The notes: a model not told the origin generated them from the sequence alone. Counted from the stretch's first letter, positions 9,124-21,503 are shown. The stretch: 34,200 nucleotides of DNA from Ophiostoma sp. CBS 140.51 (GCA_029298735.1 JANSLP010000336.1:1-34200); one strand, 5' to 3'. Made by a program: numbers and translations.

Positions 9124-9737
9124 GGCACATGATTTTCAAATGACACAAAATAAAAGCACATAAAATAAGATACTCGACGGAAAGGGCGCTTTGGAAATGA
9201 ATTGATGCCTGGTGGAGTCGGGCATATGTACGATATCAAAAGCATGACGTGTTATGAGAGCGCCAAAATATAGCATGAATCTCCAATGATTATTATACTG
9301 CTAAAACTGTGTCACTTTTGCATTATATAGAATGAATCGCTGTGTTGAGTTTGTGTTTTGGACGTTGAAAGTGGGAGGGTGAGAGGCCTTCCAGACAATC
9401 CCATACATACCCACACCCTGCCCCAGCATTATATTCGCATTCTTTCATATTTTCAGAGATAAAGTAGGTTAAGCGAGCACAAAACTGATATCTCTTCTTT
9501 TTATAAATGTGTTGGTGAAAGGGAACACATGTAAAGACTGATCTCTCAAGACATACACGTGACATAAACATGGTCATCACGTGCGGAGCTTACCCCTTGG
9601 TGACCCGCTTTTAGCTGTTGGATTGACGTCTGTCTCCAACATTACTCCTGGCCTAGCATCGCGTGTCCTAGACACCTCTTTTGGGAGGACACCCTACACC
9701 TTTGCTTTATGCGCCACGACGACCCCTCCTCCTCCCA
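9124..9737. other. Intergenic region, MZM1 3' end and TRS65 promoter
   Basis: 614 bp. The first part is A/T-rich 3' UTR. The second part carries the inverted CACGTG pair and a TGACGTC CRE-like site at 9624-9630. No gene was recognised. Confidence 0.55.
9556..9583. promoter_or_regulatory. Inverted pair of TCACGTG E-boxes
   Basis: CACGTGA at 9556-9562 and TCACGTG at 9577-9583 are arranged head to head, 22 bp between centres, about 160 bp upstream of the TRS65 start. TCACGTG is the core bound by Cbf1-type bHLH factors. That a factor binds here is inference. Confidence 0.5.
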
Positions 9738-12016
9738 ATGGCCGTCCCCTCCACATACGAAGCTGCACCAGCAGACGGAGACAGCGATTTTGTGCGCGAC
9801 TCGTACCTTGCCTATGTTGTACCGCTGGCCACCGACAGCCATCTCGAGCAGGACCTCGAGCTATGCGCCAGCAAGGGCCAGTCGCTGCAGGCCCTGATCG
9901 AGGGGATCGAGGACCGGGAGTCGTTGTTTTTTGGTAGGTCCTCTCACTATTCTATCAAGTCAGACTCTCGCTAACTTATCCAGATGAAACTGTCGACGTC
10001 TATTTAATATTGCGAACACCCTACCAGAGCGAGCCGCGTCTGCGAAGCTACCTCGAGCGCCTTGCGATTGTCCTTGAAGCACAGATTTTGAACAGCCATG
10101 CCTCTGGGCGCGAAGCACCGCCATCCGCCGTCGAGACCATATTCAACGGCGTCGTCGAGAACATCCACGAACCACTAGCGATTGTCAGCGATCCCGATGC
10201 GGCGCCAGGCAGAAAGACCATCAAGACGAAAGAGACAAGCGACGACGACGAGAGCAGCGAGAGCGACGACAGCGACGATACCCACGTGCAAAAGACAGAC
10301 ACAGACGAGGCAAAACAGGAGGAAGAGGATGAGGTCACACGGCAGACCTACTGCCTATGGAAGCTGCCCGTGTTTCTGGCACGGCCACGCGCAAGATTGC
10401 ATGGTCCATCCGTCTCGTTTTCTGCTGTCGCAAGCTTGAAACCGGCGTCGGCAGTGGCCGCCAAGGCAGCGAGCGCGGCTGGCAATGGTTCGCTCGCCCC
10501 CTATGGCGACGCAAACGGCCTGCTGGGCGGTTTGACTCCGTCAGGGCGCATGGCTGGCTATCTGCAGAGCCGCGAGCCCAGCGGTCTCAACCTGCTCGAG
10601 TCGTTTGGCGGTGACCCGGCCTTGGCTGGTGCATGGCCACGATTGTCAGCACAGCGTGTCTCCCGTGTCGCGCCGGCTGCTGCCGCCATGAACCCACGCT
10701 TTCAGCCGCGGCCGTTGCGCGGCATCAAGAACATTAGCTTCAACATATTCCCATCTGTGCACACACGCGTCCGGTTTGCGCGCCCTAATGCGGCGCCTTC
10801 TAGTCCTGCGGTCGTCGCCATGCTGGAGATTGATTTTACGCCATTTTTCGAATGCGAGGCCGTCCTGTCGAAAATTGACCTGTCACTTCCCTCGGGCGAG
10901 GTGACCGACCTCAATACAGCCGATGGTCTGGCGTTGCCGCTCTACTGTGTGGCGCGCGACCATTTTACCTTCTTCTATCGCCTCGCGCCGCTCGAGTTTG
11001 ACGTCAGCCGGCCACCATCGCAGCACAACCACCAGGGACGGCTACCGGGTGCCCACGGCGGTAGTTTTAGTGGAGCTGGTAACGGCTACAATGCCAACGG
11101 CAGCCCCAGCGCTGCAGCCCGTGACCTCGACATTTCTATCGAGGTCAAGGTCCTCGTCAAGCCAGGTGTCTGCACGCCCACCCTCAAAATGTCGTGGGCC
11201 ACGAGCCTCGACTTTACCCTCCCCGTCAACCCGGGATTCGGCACCGCGCTCATGCCCCCGCCATCGCTCCAGCGCGCCCACCGCCCTTCCCAACTGTCCA
11301 TTGACGGCATGTCCTCCTTTACAGCGCCGTCGGTCAGCCGCCCCGACGCACTCCCTTCCCTCGAGGCCGCCGCCACTCACAACACCGCTACCACCATTCC
11401 CGATTTCGGCATCACCATGACCTTTACTGCACCCTCGCACAAGGTATACGCTGGCGAAGAGTTTTGCTGGACCGTCTTTGTCGTGAACCGCGCCTCCCAG
11501 ATGCCTTTGACGCCCACACTGCCTACAAGTGCGACACTTGGCGGTGGTGTCGTTGTGCCGCCTCAACCGCCCGCGCCGCGCAAGCTGGCTCTGATTGCCC
11601 TACCCAAACGCCGCCGCAACGATGTGCGCGTCATCCGACCACCATCGACAGCAGGCGGGCGTTCGCACGCACGTCTAGGTGCGACGGGCGCGCTGGACGA
11701 CAATGCAGGCAGCGGCCCCGTCGAGTCCGTCGCGGACGCCGTGCTCGACGAAAACATTGTGCACGCCATGCAGCGCAGCTCGTTGGTGGACAGTACCGAT
11801 GTGGTGTGTCTGAGCAGTGCCGACACGCGCGTGGGCCCCCTGGCGCCGAATGCGTGTCACGTGGTCGAGCTGCGATTCGTGGCACTGAGGGCCGGCGCCG
11901 TGGGCATCGAGGCGATCCGCGTGGTCGACTTGGGTTCGCAGGAGCACGTGGATGTGCGGGAGCTGCCGGCGATGATCATTGCCGAGGGTCAACGGGGCGA
12001 CGACGAGGCGAAGTAG
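9738..12016 (+). CDS. TRS65: TRAPPII complex subunit Trs65
   Basis: Exons 9738-9933 and 9984-12016 flank a 50-nt intron (donor GTAGGT, branch CTAAC, acceptor CCAG) and give 742 aa. The fungal Trs65 domain spans most of the protein. Visible features are LILRTPYQSEPRLRSYLERL near residue 75, an acidic Ser/Asp/Glu linker at about 147-182, Ala/Gly-rich low-complexity linkers, an immunoglobulin-like strand region near 544-575 (KVYAGEEFCWTVFVVNR), and the conserved C-terminal segment with DVVCLSSADTRVGPLAP and VRELP. In yeast Trs65 (Kre11) belongs to TRAPPII, which activates Rab GTPases for late-Golgi traffic and cell-wall glucan delivery. The ATG at 9738 is chosen because it opens the conserved region; an upstream in-frame extension lacks an ATG. 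Confidence 0.85.
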
Positions 12017-12354
12017 AGAAGACACTGAGGAGCCTTGAGAGTGTAATGCAACATAATACCAATTTTCTTCTTGTACATCAATTTCATTTCTGCATCCAAG
12101 TCACGTTCGCATTGTGTGATTATTGTTCATGGTGTATATAATGTAGAAAAAGCAAAGCCTATAAACGCCGTTTCTATGCAAATGCACTTTCGTAGTTCAT
12201 GACCGCCAAAACCCTCCCAAAGAACCAAATGCTGTTTGCTTCCCAATCCCTCTGTGAGTTCCCGTTGTGAATATATACGTTACTTCCAAGCATGATCCTT
12301 CATGTATGTGGCTTTTTTGTTGGTGTGTTTCTTTTATCTTCATGGCATAAACAT
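12017..12354. other. Convergent 3' intergenic region, TRS65 / SLD3
   Basis: T-rich 338 bp with TATATAATG-like sequences, consistent with polyadenylation signals of both genes. No gene was recognised. Confidence 0.6.
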
Positions 12355-15300
12355 CTATGCCAGATCGTCAATTTCGTCGTCCCAGCCCATCTGTGCATAC
12401 AGGGACTGCACACTGTTGCCGCCTCCCATAGCAGTGGTAGAGGGAGCCAGCGAGCGGCCCACACGGGGCGTCGCCAGCACGGGTGTCGCTAAAAGAGGTG
12501 TAGCCATGACTCTTTTCATAGCTGCAGAGTCTTCCATCGTCACTGAGCGGACCTTGGTCGGCGTCTCAAATAGGGCTGAATGACGCTGGGTACTCGTCGA
12601 CAACAGTGCCTCCCGGTTTTCTGTAGCCACCATGACCGTGGCTGACGGCTGGGAGTAGGCCTGTAGTGGCGAAGACGCTGGAATCGCGTCATTTTCCAGG
12701 AAGGCTGCTTTGTTGTCGCCCAGTCTGCGGAAGGCATTGATACTGGCGCCGCTGCCGGTACTAACGGCTTGAGGCGCCACCCGCCGGGCAGCCACAGGTG
12801 ACGACATGGGTACCGAGTCCTCCTCTTCTGGGAAAGTTTCCAGCCTCGACACTCGGGCCATGGAGAACTTGCTTGTACCAGTGGCTGTCATGGTGGTAGT
12901 GGTGGTCGTTGTCGCAGTAGTTGTGGTGGAGGTAGCCTCGAATGGCGCCGATGTTATGGGAGCTGGCTTGATTACCGAGTCGGGCACAGATATAGACGTA
13001 CGCATGGGTGTCGCCTGGACCCGGCCGGCCGATGGTGTGCCCATGATCCTTGGTGAAGAAGGAAGATAGTCGACCTGGTGGGCCTGGTAGACCTGGTGCT
13101 GGCTACGACCGGGGAAGAGCAGTTCACGGTTGACAGGCATCCGGTACTGCTCCTGATAGTTCTGGCTGTAGCTTCCGTGCATGTGCATGTCGCCATGACC
13201 ACGGTGGTCGTGACCCTGGAAGTCCATTGTTGTCGTCGTCGAAGCAAAGACATCGCGGAACCGGTTGGTGGCTGGTGTGGCCTTGACTTGCACCTTCTCA
13301 CCAGGTGAGGGGCGAGGAGGCTGCTTCTTGGGTCCTACAAACGCGGTGTGGTTAGCAAGATTCTTATAAATCTCTTTTATCGGTGAGAGGGACCTACTTC
13401 TTTGGTTTTGAACACCAAACAGCCGCTTTTCGGCTGCCTCGACAGTTGCCTTTCCAGCCAGCTCACGGTTCGGCTTCTTAAGGGCAGAGATCGCTTCCTG
13501 CAGCTCGGCGTCGACAAGGGCCTTCTTGCGCGCACGCAACTCCTCGGACCGGCCTGCGCTGCTGCTGACAAGGTCGGACGAGCTCCTAGACAACGTGTTT
13601 GACGGTCGTTCTTTCAGCGAGGTGGACGATGACCGGCGAGGGATGCTAGCCAACGCAGGCTCGCTCATCTCGCGCTTCAGGCCAGGGATCGGAGCCGCTG
13701 TGGCGCTGCGCATCTGGGCAATGGCATCGTTGGGTCCGCGCGACACGCTGCGGCGCAGTCGTTCGCTTGATAGGACACGTTCCAGACTCCGGGTCTTGTC
13801 GGTGGAGGCCGAGGATCGTTTAGCTGCCGCACCCGGCTTCGATCTTGAATGAAGCTTGGATGATGAGGAAGACTTTTCGCGAGATTTGGCATCGGAGGGC
13901 GACTTTGTCGAGCCATAGGCTGTCTTGGACCGAGATCCAGACGCCGAGATAACGGGTCCTCCCAGTTTACGGTTTAGGGAATCGCACACGAGAGGTAAAC
14001 GCGGAGAGAAGAAGGGCACGATGATATCAATGCAGAACTCCTTCAATGGGTCAGAATGTGCCGTCTTGGTCGTATTTACTTCGCCGGCCGGGCGCGCCTG
14101 GGACTCGGCCAATGCTCTGACGTCATCCGAGGTGGTTGACTGCCAAATGCAGAGCCTGTCGGCGTGGACATCGATCAACAGAGGCAGGTTGTGCTTGTTC
14201 CGCTTTTTCGGCGCTTCCTTCTTGGCAGGGGTGGCTGCTGCCATCTCACCGCCCATGCCAGGTAGCTGGCTCTCGCCAGCGTCGCCTATAGGCCGCATCG
14301 TCTCCAATGCCATGATCTCCAAGATGAGAACCATCTGCAGTTGCGTCTCGCGTGTACGCAGACACGAAATCGTGTACTTGACCTCTTCTGGCCTTGGGAA
14401 GACTTCATCGTCGCGCGGTGACGGCTTGTTGGCGGCCCACCACTTGCGTACATGCACGTCCTCGTCGGTATAGAGGCCACTGCTGCCAAGCTTGATTTTC
14501 TTGGGCTTCTTTGATTTTCTCTTCGTCTCGGTATGGTCCGAAATCTCACCGAGTGTGCGCAAATGGGATACGAGGTCTGGCACAGTTTCGCGGTACTTCT
14601 TGTCGATTGTCGCCGAGGTCAAAATGATGCTCTTCAAGAAGTCAATGAGCTCGTCCATCTCAAGGTTGGAGTCGCAGTCCAAGTGAAAGGCCGCACGAGC
14701 ACGAGACAGAGGACCTTTTGCAAAGTACGCCAGAGAGCCCTACAGATGGTTAGAATTGATTTGAAGAGAGAAGTAAAGCTGTGAGAGAGAGGAGGATGAC
14801 ATACCAGAGAGTGATACAGAGCTTCAAAGTATTGGTTGCGGATATTCTGGAAGATGTCCTCAGCTGTAGGCGGACCAGTAGGCTCTACGTCTACGGGCAG
14901 TGTTGGTTCTGTAGACGAGCGTTTTGTTGCATCGGAGGCAGGTGGTGTAGGTAGAGCAGTTGGTTTCAGAGATGTGGCTTTGTCTGGCTGTACAACTTGG
15001 CTTGGAGGGCGGGCTGGCAAATCGTTGCTGGTCTCCTTGCTGTCTGTAGGAGTCTCCGAAGTCGACTTGGGATCCTCGGCCATCTCCAAGCATGGCGAGG
15101 GCATGTCGTCGGTCTGGCTAGCAGCAGCAGCCGGATCTGCCACAACCTGAGATGCTGGTCGACGTCTCACTATAGACTGCAGCTCAGCAATGGCCAGCCT
15201 CTTCTTGCCACGCTCCTTGTAAACCTGAGGTGTGATGAGTGCCGGTTCCTCGGCCTTCCCTGCGGCCAAGGCTGTTGCTGTTGCGGGCATTCGTTGCTGG

Positions 15301-15967
15301 CACACGGCAGTAGCGTGTTCGCCAAGCTTGTTGATGTCCACCCAGCTGCCGAGCTTGCACAGGACATAAAGGCCAGTGTCTTCCCGCTCAATGGCAAATA
15401 AGCTGCTGGCACTGCTAAACCCGGCCGAGCTGCCGGTGCTACTTGATGGTAGCCGTGCAATAAGAATGTTCGACCCAAGCCGTCCTTCGAGGTCCAAGAT
15501 ACGGATATGAGACTGGAAGTGCCGAGATGACGGCAGATCGCCACTTGGAGACGAGAGGTCAAGATATGACAGAGATAGAAGCTCGCGGGGCAAAAGCATC
15601 ATGGGGAATAGGGTGCATGGCCGCGATAAAGGGTTGGGAGGATGGGCCTACGCATGTTAGTAAGGTGACATAGAAAACCAGCAAGAAAGTATGGCATATG
15701 CTGAGAACATACTCTGACAACGATGGACGGCTTCAAAAGCTCGTCCGCGGACAGGACGCCAGCATCCTGCCGCCTTCTCTTGGCATCCTCCGGCACGCCA
15801 TGGTCACTCCGCCTCTTACGAGGAACAGAGGCCGGCGAGGCGCCGTGTATGGTGCCGCTCGAGGACACTGGGCGTTCTCTCTGCTGCGAAGACGGCCGTT
15901 GCGAGTTTGAAGCAGTTGTTGGGCGCGGGGCCGCGTGGGAGCTCGACCGGCCGTGTGAAGAGGACAT
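12355..15967 (-). CDS. SLD3: DNA replication initiation factor Sld3
   Basis: Exons on the minus strand are 15713-15967, 14805-15647 and 12355-14739, with introns of 65 nt each (GTATGT donors, CTAAC branches, TAG acceptors). This gives 1160 aa, or 1139 if the in-frame segment 13335-13397 is also spliced out. The N terminus is Ser/Arg-rich with KRRSD and KRRRQD patches. The conserved Sld3 N-terminal block includes LPRELLSLSYLDL, HIRILDLEGRLGS and GLYVLCKLGSWVDI. The Cdc45-binding core follows (IRNQYFEALYHSLGSLAY, ARAAFHLDCDS, KSIILTSATIDKKYRETV, VRKWWAANKPSPRDD). The C-terminal third is disordered with many SP/TP sites. In yeast Sld3, phosphorylated by CDK, binds Dpb11 and loads Cdc45 on origins. 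The gene is divergent from the MAPKKK. Confidence 0.88.
13335..13397 (-). other. In-frame intron-like segment within SLD3
   Basis: On the minus strand the 63 nt begin GTAGGT, contain the branch site GCTAAC and end TTTGTAG, with 16 nt from branch to acceptor. This is a near-ideal fungal intron, yet it has no stop and a length divisible by three. Its codons are AT-rich compared with the flanks (ATA, AAA, TAT, AAT, GTA). If spliced, the join reads NQR-RPKKQPP; if retained, SRSLSPIKEIYK-type sequence is added. Confidence 0.65.
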
Positions 15968-17180
15968 GGGGGCGGCAGCAGGAGGTCGTGAGCCTGCTCT
16001 TAGACGAGCATGGTGCTGGGTGCAATGAGAGGGAAAGCAGCACAATGTTTGGTGAGAATACAAAATGGTGGATAGTGCAAGCAGTCGTATGTCGCACTAA
16101 AAATTCGTATAGTAAATAGCAGGTTTGTGTGAATAGCAATATGTTTGGTGGTGCAAATGTCTTCAGCCAGGCCGCTTTCCTATCGTGGAGAGGTTAGCTC
16201 GGTCGTCACTTCCCCCAAGACGCGGTCGGCGCGTGTTAGGAAAGGGACAGTGCGAACTGGACAGTGGCAGGCGCGCGTCTGTCACTCTTAGGCCCCACAA
16301 GTCAGGTCCAGATGGGCGGGTCTTCACGTGATTGCAATCGATAGGCGACATGCCCCTTAATTGGCCGCAGCTGTGACTTTTCGATCGACACGCCCAAAGC
16401 TCGATCCGGAGCAAGTGCCCCTATGGTGGTCTGTTCCCCCAAATTCCCAGGCATCAGTGCGCCGTCCTTCACACCAAAACTCCACAGAAATGCAGCTGTC
16501 GTCCACTATCCTCCACTAAAACGACAAAGAAAATAGCAGGCTATCAGCAACTGAATGTGGGGTAGCAGTGCACGCTGGCCACTCACAGCGCAACGACACT
16601 CGCTCTTTCCCCGTTTGCAAGCCACTGGTGCGCCCCCTTCGCACCTCCTCCTACGGCGTTCTGGTGCGGCTTCTCCCCAGAGACAACATTTGCCACCACA
16701 TCCATCGACATCTGTCAATCATCGATTTCGGTCTCTCCCCTCTCGAGCTTTCAACGACTTTGCAAACCACACGTCGATGACCTGGGTTCCATCTACGACG
16801 TACCTACGACGAACAAGTTCCGACGTCGACCCTTCGTTCCGTCTATCCACCGCTATCGAGTTCTACGCGGTGATTGCCCCGTGTGTACAGCAATCGTCCA
16901 ATCTATCGCTAGCGAGGAAAACGAGAACAGCCTTTCCTTTACCCAGACTGCCGCAATGGACGCTTTTGGCCCGGCATAAGACTTCACCACACCCGCCGGC
17001 CTATACTGGAGAGCGCGGTTCACTTTGCATCGATTTTCGTTTTCGCACAGGACGCCGCCACATCGTTGGCTGCCGCCACTTACGTTCCTTTCAATACACC
17101 CCCTCCTTACCATTTGACTTCGCCTGCACCTTATCTGGCCTTCCACCACTCTCCTTACTCCCGAACTCGGCTCGCCCATC
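15968..17180. promoter_or_regulatory. Bidirectional promoter, SLD3 / SSK2-type MAPKKK
   Basis: 1.2 kb between divergent start codons. Three ACGCG cores (MBF/MCB-like) lie at 16220-16224, 16230-16234 and 16274-16278, suited to G1/S control of SLD3. Overlapping palindromes follow at 16324-16342. From about 16600 the sequence becomes C-rich, with a CT-rich tract just before 17181, which is the likely leader of the MAPKKK. An ATG at 16555 opens a 293-codon frame that overlaps the MAPKKK start. Confidence 0.6.
16324..16342. promoter_or_regulatory. Overlapping palindromes TCACGTGA and GATTGCAATC
   Basis: TCACGTGA (16324-16331) is a perfect palindrome with an E-box core. GATTGCAATC (16330-16339) is a perfect 10-bp palindrome sharing GA, and ATCGAT (16337-16342) overlaps it in turn. 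The dense overlap suggests dimeric factors compete for the site; this is inference. Confidence 0.45.
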
Positions 17181-20100
17181 ATGCCGTCCGAGGCTTCACC
17201 GCGCGTTAGATTCGCGTACGCCGACGACGAACGCGGACGTCCCGAGAAAACCAAGAGCTACCGCCAGCAACAGCAACCGTTCGCCACCGACTCCCCTCTC
17301 TCTGCCGACAAGTCTCCCCTATCTGCCGCCGCATCGCCCACATCACCCGCATCCTTTGGGGCCGCTGGCGGTCTGTCTAGAAGCCACCGTGGCTCGGGCC
17401 CCATTGGTGTCACTGCCGGCATCGCGTCCGTCATGAACAGCAGCGCATCTAACATTGCCGCTGCTGCCAGCAACGGAAGCGGAATTGGCATTGGCAATGG
17501 AACAAACGGCGGCCCCCCCGATGTCTACGGGAGCAGCTCTTCCAGTGCCAGTGGTGCTTGGCCGCAACGGCCATCGGGCCCCGGCCGGACACTATCAAAT
17601 GCATACCAGCCACAGAGACGGCCTGGACCGCAGTCTGCGTTCGCCGGTATCAACGGGTCAGAATCGCGTGTACCGACGGCCAAGCCACGCCAGCTCACCA
17701 GCGGCTCGACTTTCCGGGCCCAAGAACGCGAGTACGTGAAGCGCCTGCGCGAGCAGGACTACGCGGCTGGCTACTTTGACAACATGAACAGCACCGACGG
17801 ACAACATGCCGACTCCGACTCGGAAGGCGAGACCCCTTCGTCTGAAGGCCCCTTTGACGACCGGTACGACCAGGAGGCCATCATGTTCTACAACTACGAC
17901 GATCTTCACCCGACCGAAGAAGATATCCGCGACGCCTCCAACCGCGAACGGCTCGAGTGGCACGGCATGCTCGAAGCCGTGCTGACGGGCGATGTCGTTC
18001 GGCAAGAAAAGAAGCGTTTGATTGGCGCGGGTGAGGAGCAGAGCGGCAAGACAGTTCAAAAGGGCGAGCTCTGGGTTGGCATCCGCTCCAAAACGTGCGG
18101 CCGGCAGATTAGCGTCCAGCGCCGCATGATTGAAGAGTCACGGAGCAAGGTGGACCGCATGATTGACGACATCATCAACTTTCGCGTCGAAGGTGTGAGC
18201 GAAGCTGGCAAGACGCCAACAGAGCAGGTGGTCGACGTTATTGAGAAGATTGAGAAGGCCGAGTCACTGTACCCAACACGCGCCGCATTCCTCGCCGCTC
18301 ACAAGACGGCAGCCACGACACTATACGAAGACTCCTGCGACACCATTGTCGCGTGGAGCAATACCACAGACACAATCAACCGTGAGCTGGCAATTTTGCG
18401 CAAGTGGGTCGGTAACGACGAACTCGACTTTACGCGCTCGCGGGAGAAGTCACCCAGCGGCAACGGCCTGAGCGACGAGTCCTCGTTCTTGGACCGCCTG
18501 CTCAAGGAGGAGGGCCTGCGGTCGCTGCACGAACACTTTGAAGAGGATGGCAAGAGCCGTCGTGGCAGCATGTTGGAAGGCATCTCGGAGACGATTCTCA
18601 AGGCCAAAGATACGCTCACGATGCGCTCCAACGAGTTCCGCTCGCGCCATCTGCCGTCACACGTCGAGGACCTACTGACGCTCATCAGCTTCCCGGCACG
18701 CCTGATTGAAGAGATTGTCAAGGTCCGGCTCGCCTATGCTAAGAAGATGAAGGAGTCAGCTCAACAAAACGTCCTGATGCAAGATCAGATGATCTCGCAG
18801 TTCCAGGTACTTCTCAACCTCGCCATCAAGATCAAGCTTGAGTATGTGGCCATTTCACAGCCCGAGCCTGGTTGGGAGCTGCCCAACTGGATCGACGAGT
18901 CCTTTGACCAGGCTATCCTGGATGCGCTCAAATACTACTTCAAGATGCTCAACTGGAAGCTTAGCAGCAACCGCAACACCTTCAAGGAGGCCGAGCTGCT
19001 GTTCCAGGAGTGGGAGTTTGCCAACGAGATTGGCAGTCACCTGTATCATGGTGACGTCGAAGTGGCTGAGCAGTTCAGCTCGCTGACCTTCAAGGCGCTC
19101 AACCGGCTCAGTCAGACGTTCGACAAGGAGTTGCAGCGCCGGCCCAAGGAGAGCATTTCGGACATGAGCAAGCGGTACAAGCAGGTGTTGGACTCTGTCC
19201 GTGTGCGCCAGCGCATGCTTCAGCGATTCTCACGTCGCTTGAGCGACAACTACGAAAATGCGTGCGATTTCAGCATCGCCATGACTGAGGAGAACATGGA
19301 GCTCTTCTTTGACCGTCTTGTGGACTCTGGTCACTTCCAAGTGTACACACATAGCCTTGAGCGGGAGGGCGTGATTCTCATCGCTTCCCCGACGCTGGTT
19401 AACCGACACGACGAGATCCAGTCACTAATGGGCCGCACCTCTTATGAGCAGGTCGTGGAGGACCCGACGGATCCTTACGTCCTTGTGATCCGGCCCGAGG
19501 GAGACCCGAAATGGTATGGCCAAAGGGTGGCTCTCACCGTTCGCGAAGAACCCCTCGACCTGAAGACGGGCCATCTGCGCCTGATTGCTGGCGGCTCCCA
19601 GGGCCGCCTGGTCCTAGCCCGGAAGGCATTCCTTGAGAATGCGGATGTGCACCTTGACCTGGTTGTTGAGCAGCGGTCCAACCTCAAAAAGGTCAACGCC
19701 AAGATGACGGAGATCCGGCGCATGGCCTACAAGCTGTCCAACACCTTCATGGACAGTGTGGAAAAGATTCAGCGGCAGACCCGCGGTGACAACTGCCAGG
19801 ACCTGATCCAGACGTGCTTCGTCTTCGCCACCGAATTCGGTCAACGTTCCATGCTCTACATGGACAGCAATAGACGCCAGATGCACAACATCAAGCTGAC
19901 CAAGCTTGCACTTGACTGGGTCAACTTCATCTGCGAGGATTGCGTGACGTCCGATCGGCGCACGTTCCGTTGGGCCGTGCTGGCTCTGGAGTTTGCCATG
20001 GGCATGACGCGCGGCCGCCACATCCTAGGACTTACCGAGTCTGAGTATGAGCAGCTGCGCGACCGCGTATCTGGGTGCATGTCTCTGCTTATCTCGCACT

Positions 20101-21503
20101 TTGACATTATGGGCGCACGGTCGAGCGTAGCAGCACAAGCAGAGCGGCAGCGTCTGGAGGCATCGGCCAGCTCCAAGCGGCCTGACAAGAACCGGTTCCT
20201 CAACGACGAGGAGGCCTCGGCCTATGTTGAAGAGCACCGCATGGAGGAGCTGAACCAGATTGACGAGGTGCGCAAATCGATCCTGGAGCAGCGGTCGTCC
20301 CTGGGCCGCGTGCTCGAGGCATCCAACGAGGTGGACCGCTCGCTCGCGTACCTGTCGTCGACGGCGACCAACTTTACAATGCGCTGGCAGCAGGGCTATT
20401 TTGTGGGCGGCGGTACCTTTGGCAACGTCTACGCGGCCATGAACCTCGACAACGGCCAGCTGATGGCTGTCAAGGAGATCCGCCTGCAAGACCCCAAGCT
20501 CATCCCGACGATTGCGACACAGATCAAGGACGAGATGCGCGTGCTCGAGTCGCTGGACCACCCCAACGTTGTGTCATACTATGGCATTGAGGTGCACCGC
20601 GACCGCGTGTACATATTCATGGAGTTCTGTTCCGGTGGCTCGCTGGCGAGTCTGTTGGAGCACGGCCGCATCGAAGACGAGCAAGTCATCCAGGTCTACG
20701 CTCTGCAGCTGCTGGAGGGTCTGGCGTACCTGCACGAGATCAAGATTGCCCACCGCGACATCAAGCCCGAGAGTACGTTTAAACATCCAACGTTTGATTT
20801 TATTCCTTTGTTCACTCACTAACATATCGCAGACATCCTTCTCGACCACAACGGAATTATCAAATACGTGGACTTTGGCGCAGCCAAGGTGATTGCTCGG
20901 CATGGCCGCACGATGAATAATCTTGACCCTACTGCCATGAACATGGGCGCCGTGTCCAAGCCGGCCAACCGGTCTATGACAGGTACGCCTATGTACATGT
21001 CCCCCGAGGTCATCAAGGGCGAGACACCGGACCACTTTGGCGCTATCGATGTCTGGTCCCTCGGATGTGTCATCCTCGAGATGGCCACCGGCCGCCGGCC
21101 TTGGGGCAATCTCGACAACGAGTGGGCCATCATGTACAACATTGCCCAGGGCAACCCTCCGCAGCTGCCGACGCCCGACCAGCTGAGTCCCGAGGGCATC
21201 GATTTCTTGAAGTGCTGCTTCCGCCGCGACTCGGGCAAACGGTCGACCGCCATTGACCTGCTCCAGCATGAGTGGATCATGGGTATTCGCAACCGCGTCG
21301 TGGAGCCGTCAACGCCCAGCGACGTTAGCAGCTCGACCGCCATGTCGCTGTCGTCCCTGCCGACACTCAACGGCGGCAATGCGGCGCAACAGGCTGCTCT
21401 GACCGCAGCCGCAGCTACAGCAGCGGCGGCCACGGCGGCAGCAGCTGCCCTGGTGGCTGGCGAGACCACGCCTCCTACGCCGCCTCCATCGTCGGGATGC
21501 TAA
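17181..21503 (+). CDS. SSK22: HOG-pathway MAP kinase kinase kinase (SSK2/SSK22/Os-4 type)
   Basis: Exons 17181-20772 and 20833-21503 flank a 60-nt intron (donor GTACGT, branch ACTAAC, acceptor GCAG) and give 1420 aa, the normal length of the Os-4/SskB family. The first 200 residues are disordered. The long helical regulatory region contains family sequence such as KTCGRQISVQRRMIEESRSK and FPARLIEEIVKVRLAYAKKM-like helices. The kinase domain is complete: glycine loop GGGTFGNV from residue 1076, catalytic Lys 1098, HRDIKPEN from 1191, DFG 1211-1213, and SPE in place of APE. The C terminus is Ala-rich. It phosphorylates the Pbs2/Os-5 MAPKK, which activates Hog1/Os-2 in osmotic stress and in the response to phenylpyrrole and dicarboximide fungicides, downstream of the Ssk1 response regulator. 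The single-copy filamentous-fungal form is usually called os-4 or sskB. Confidence 0.93.
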
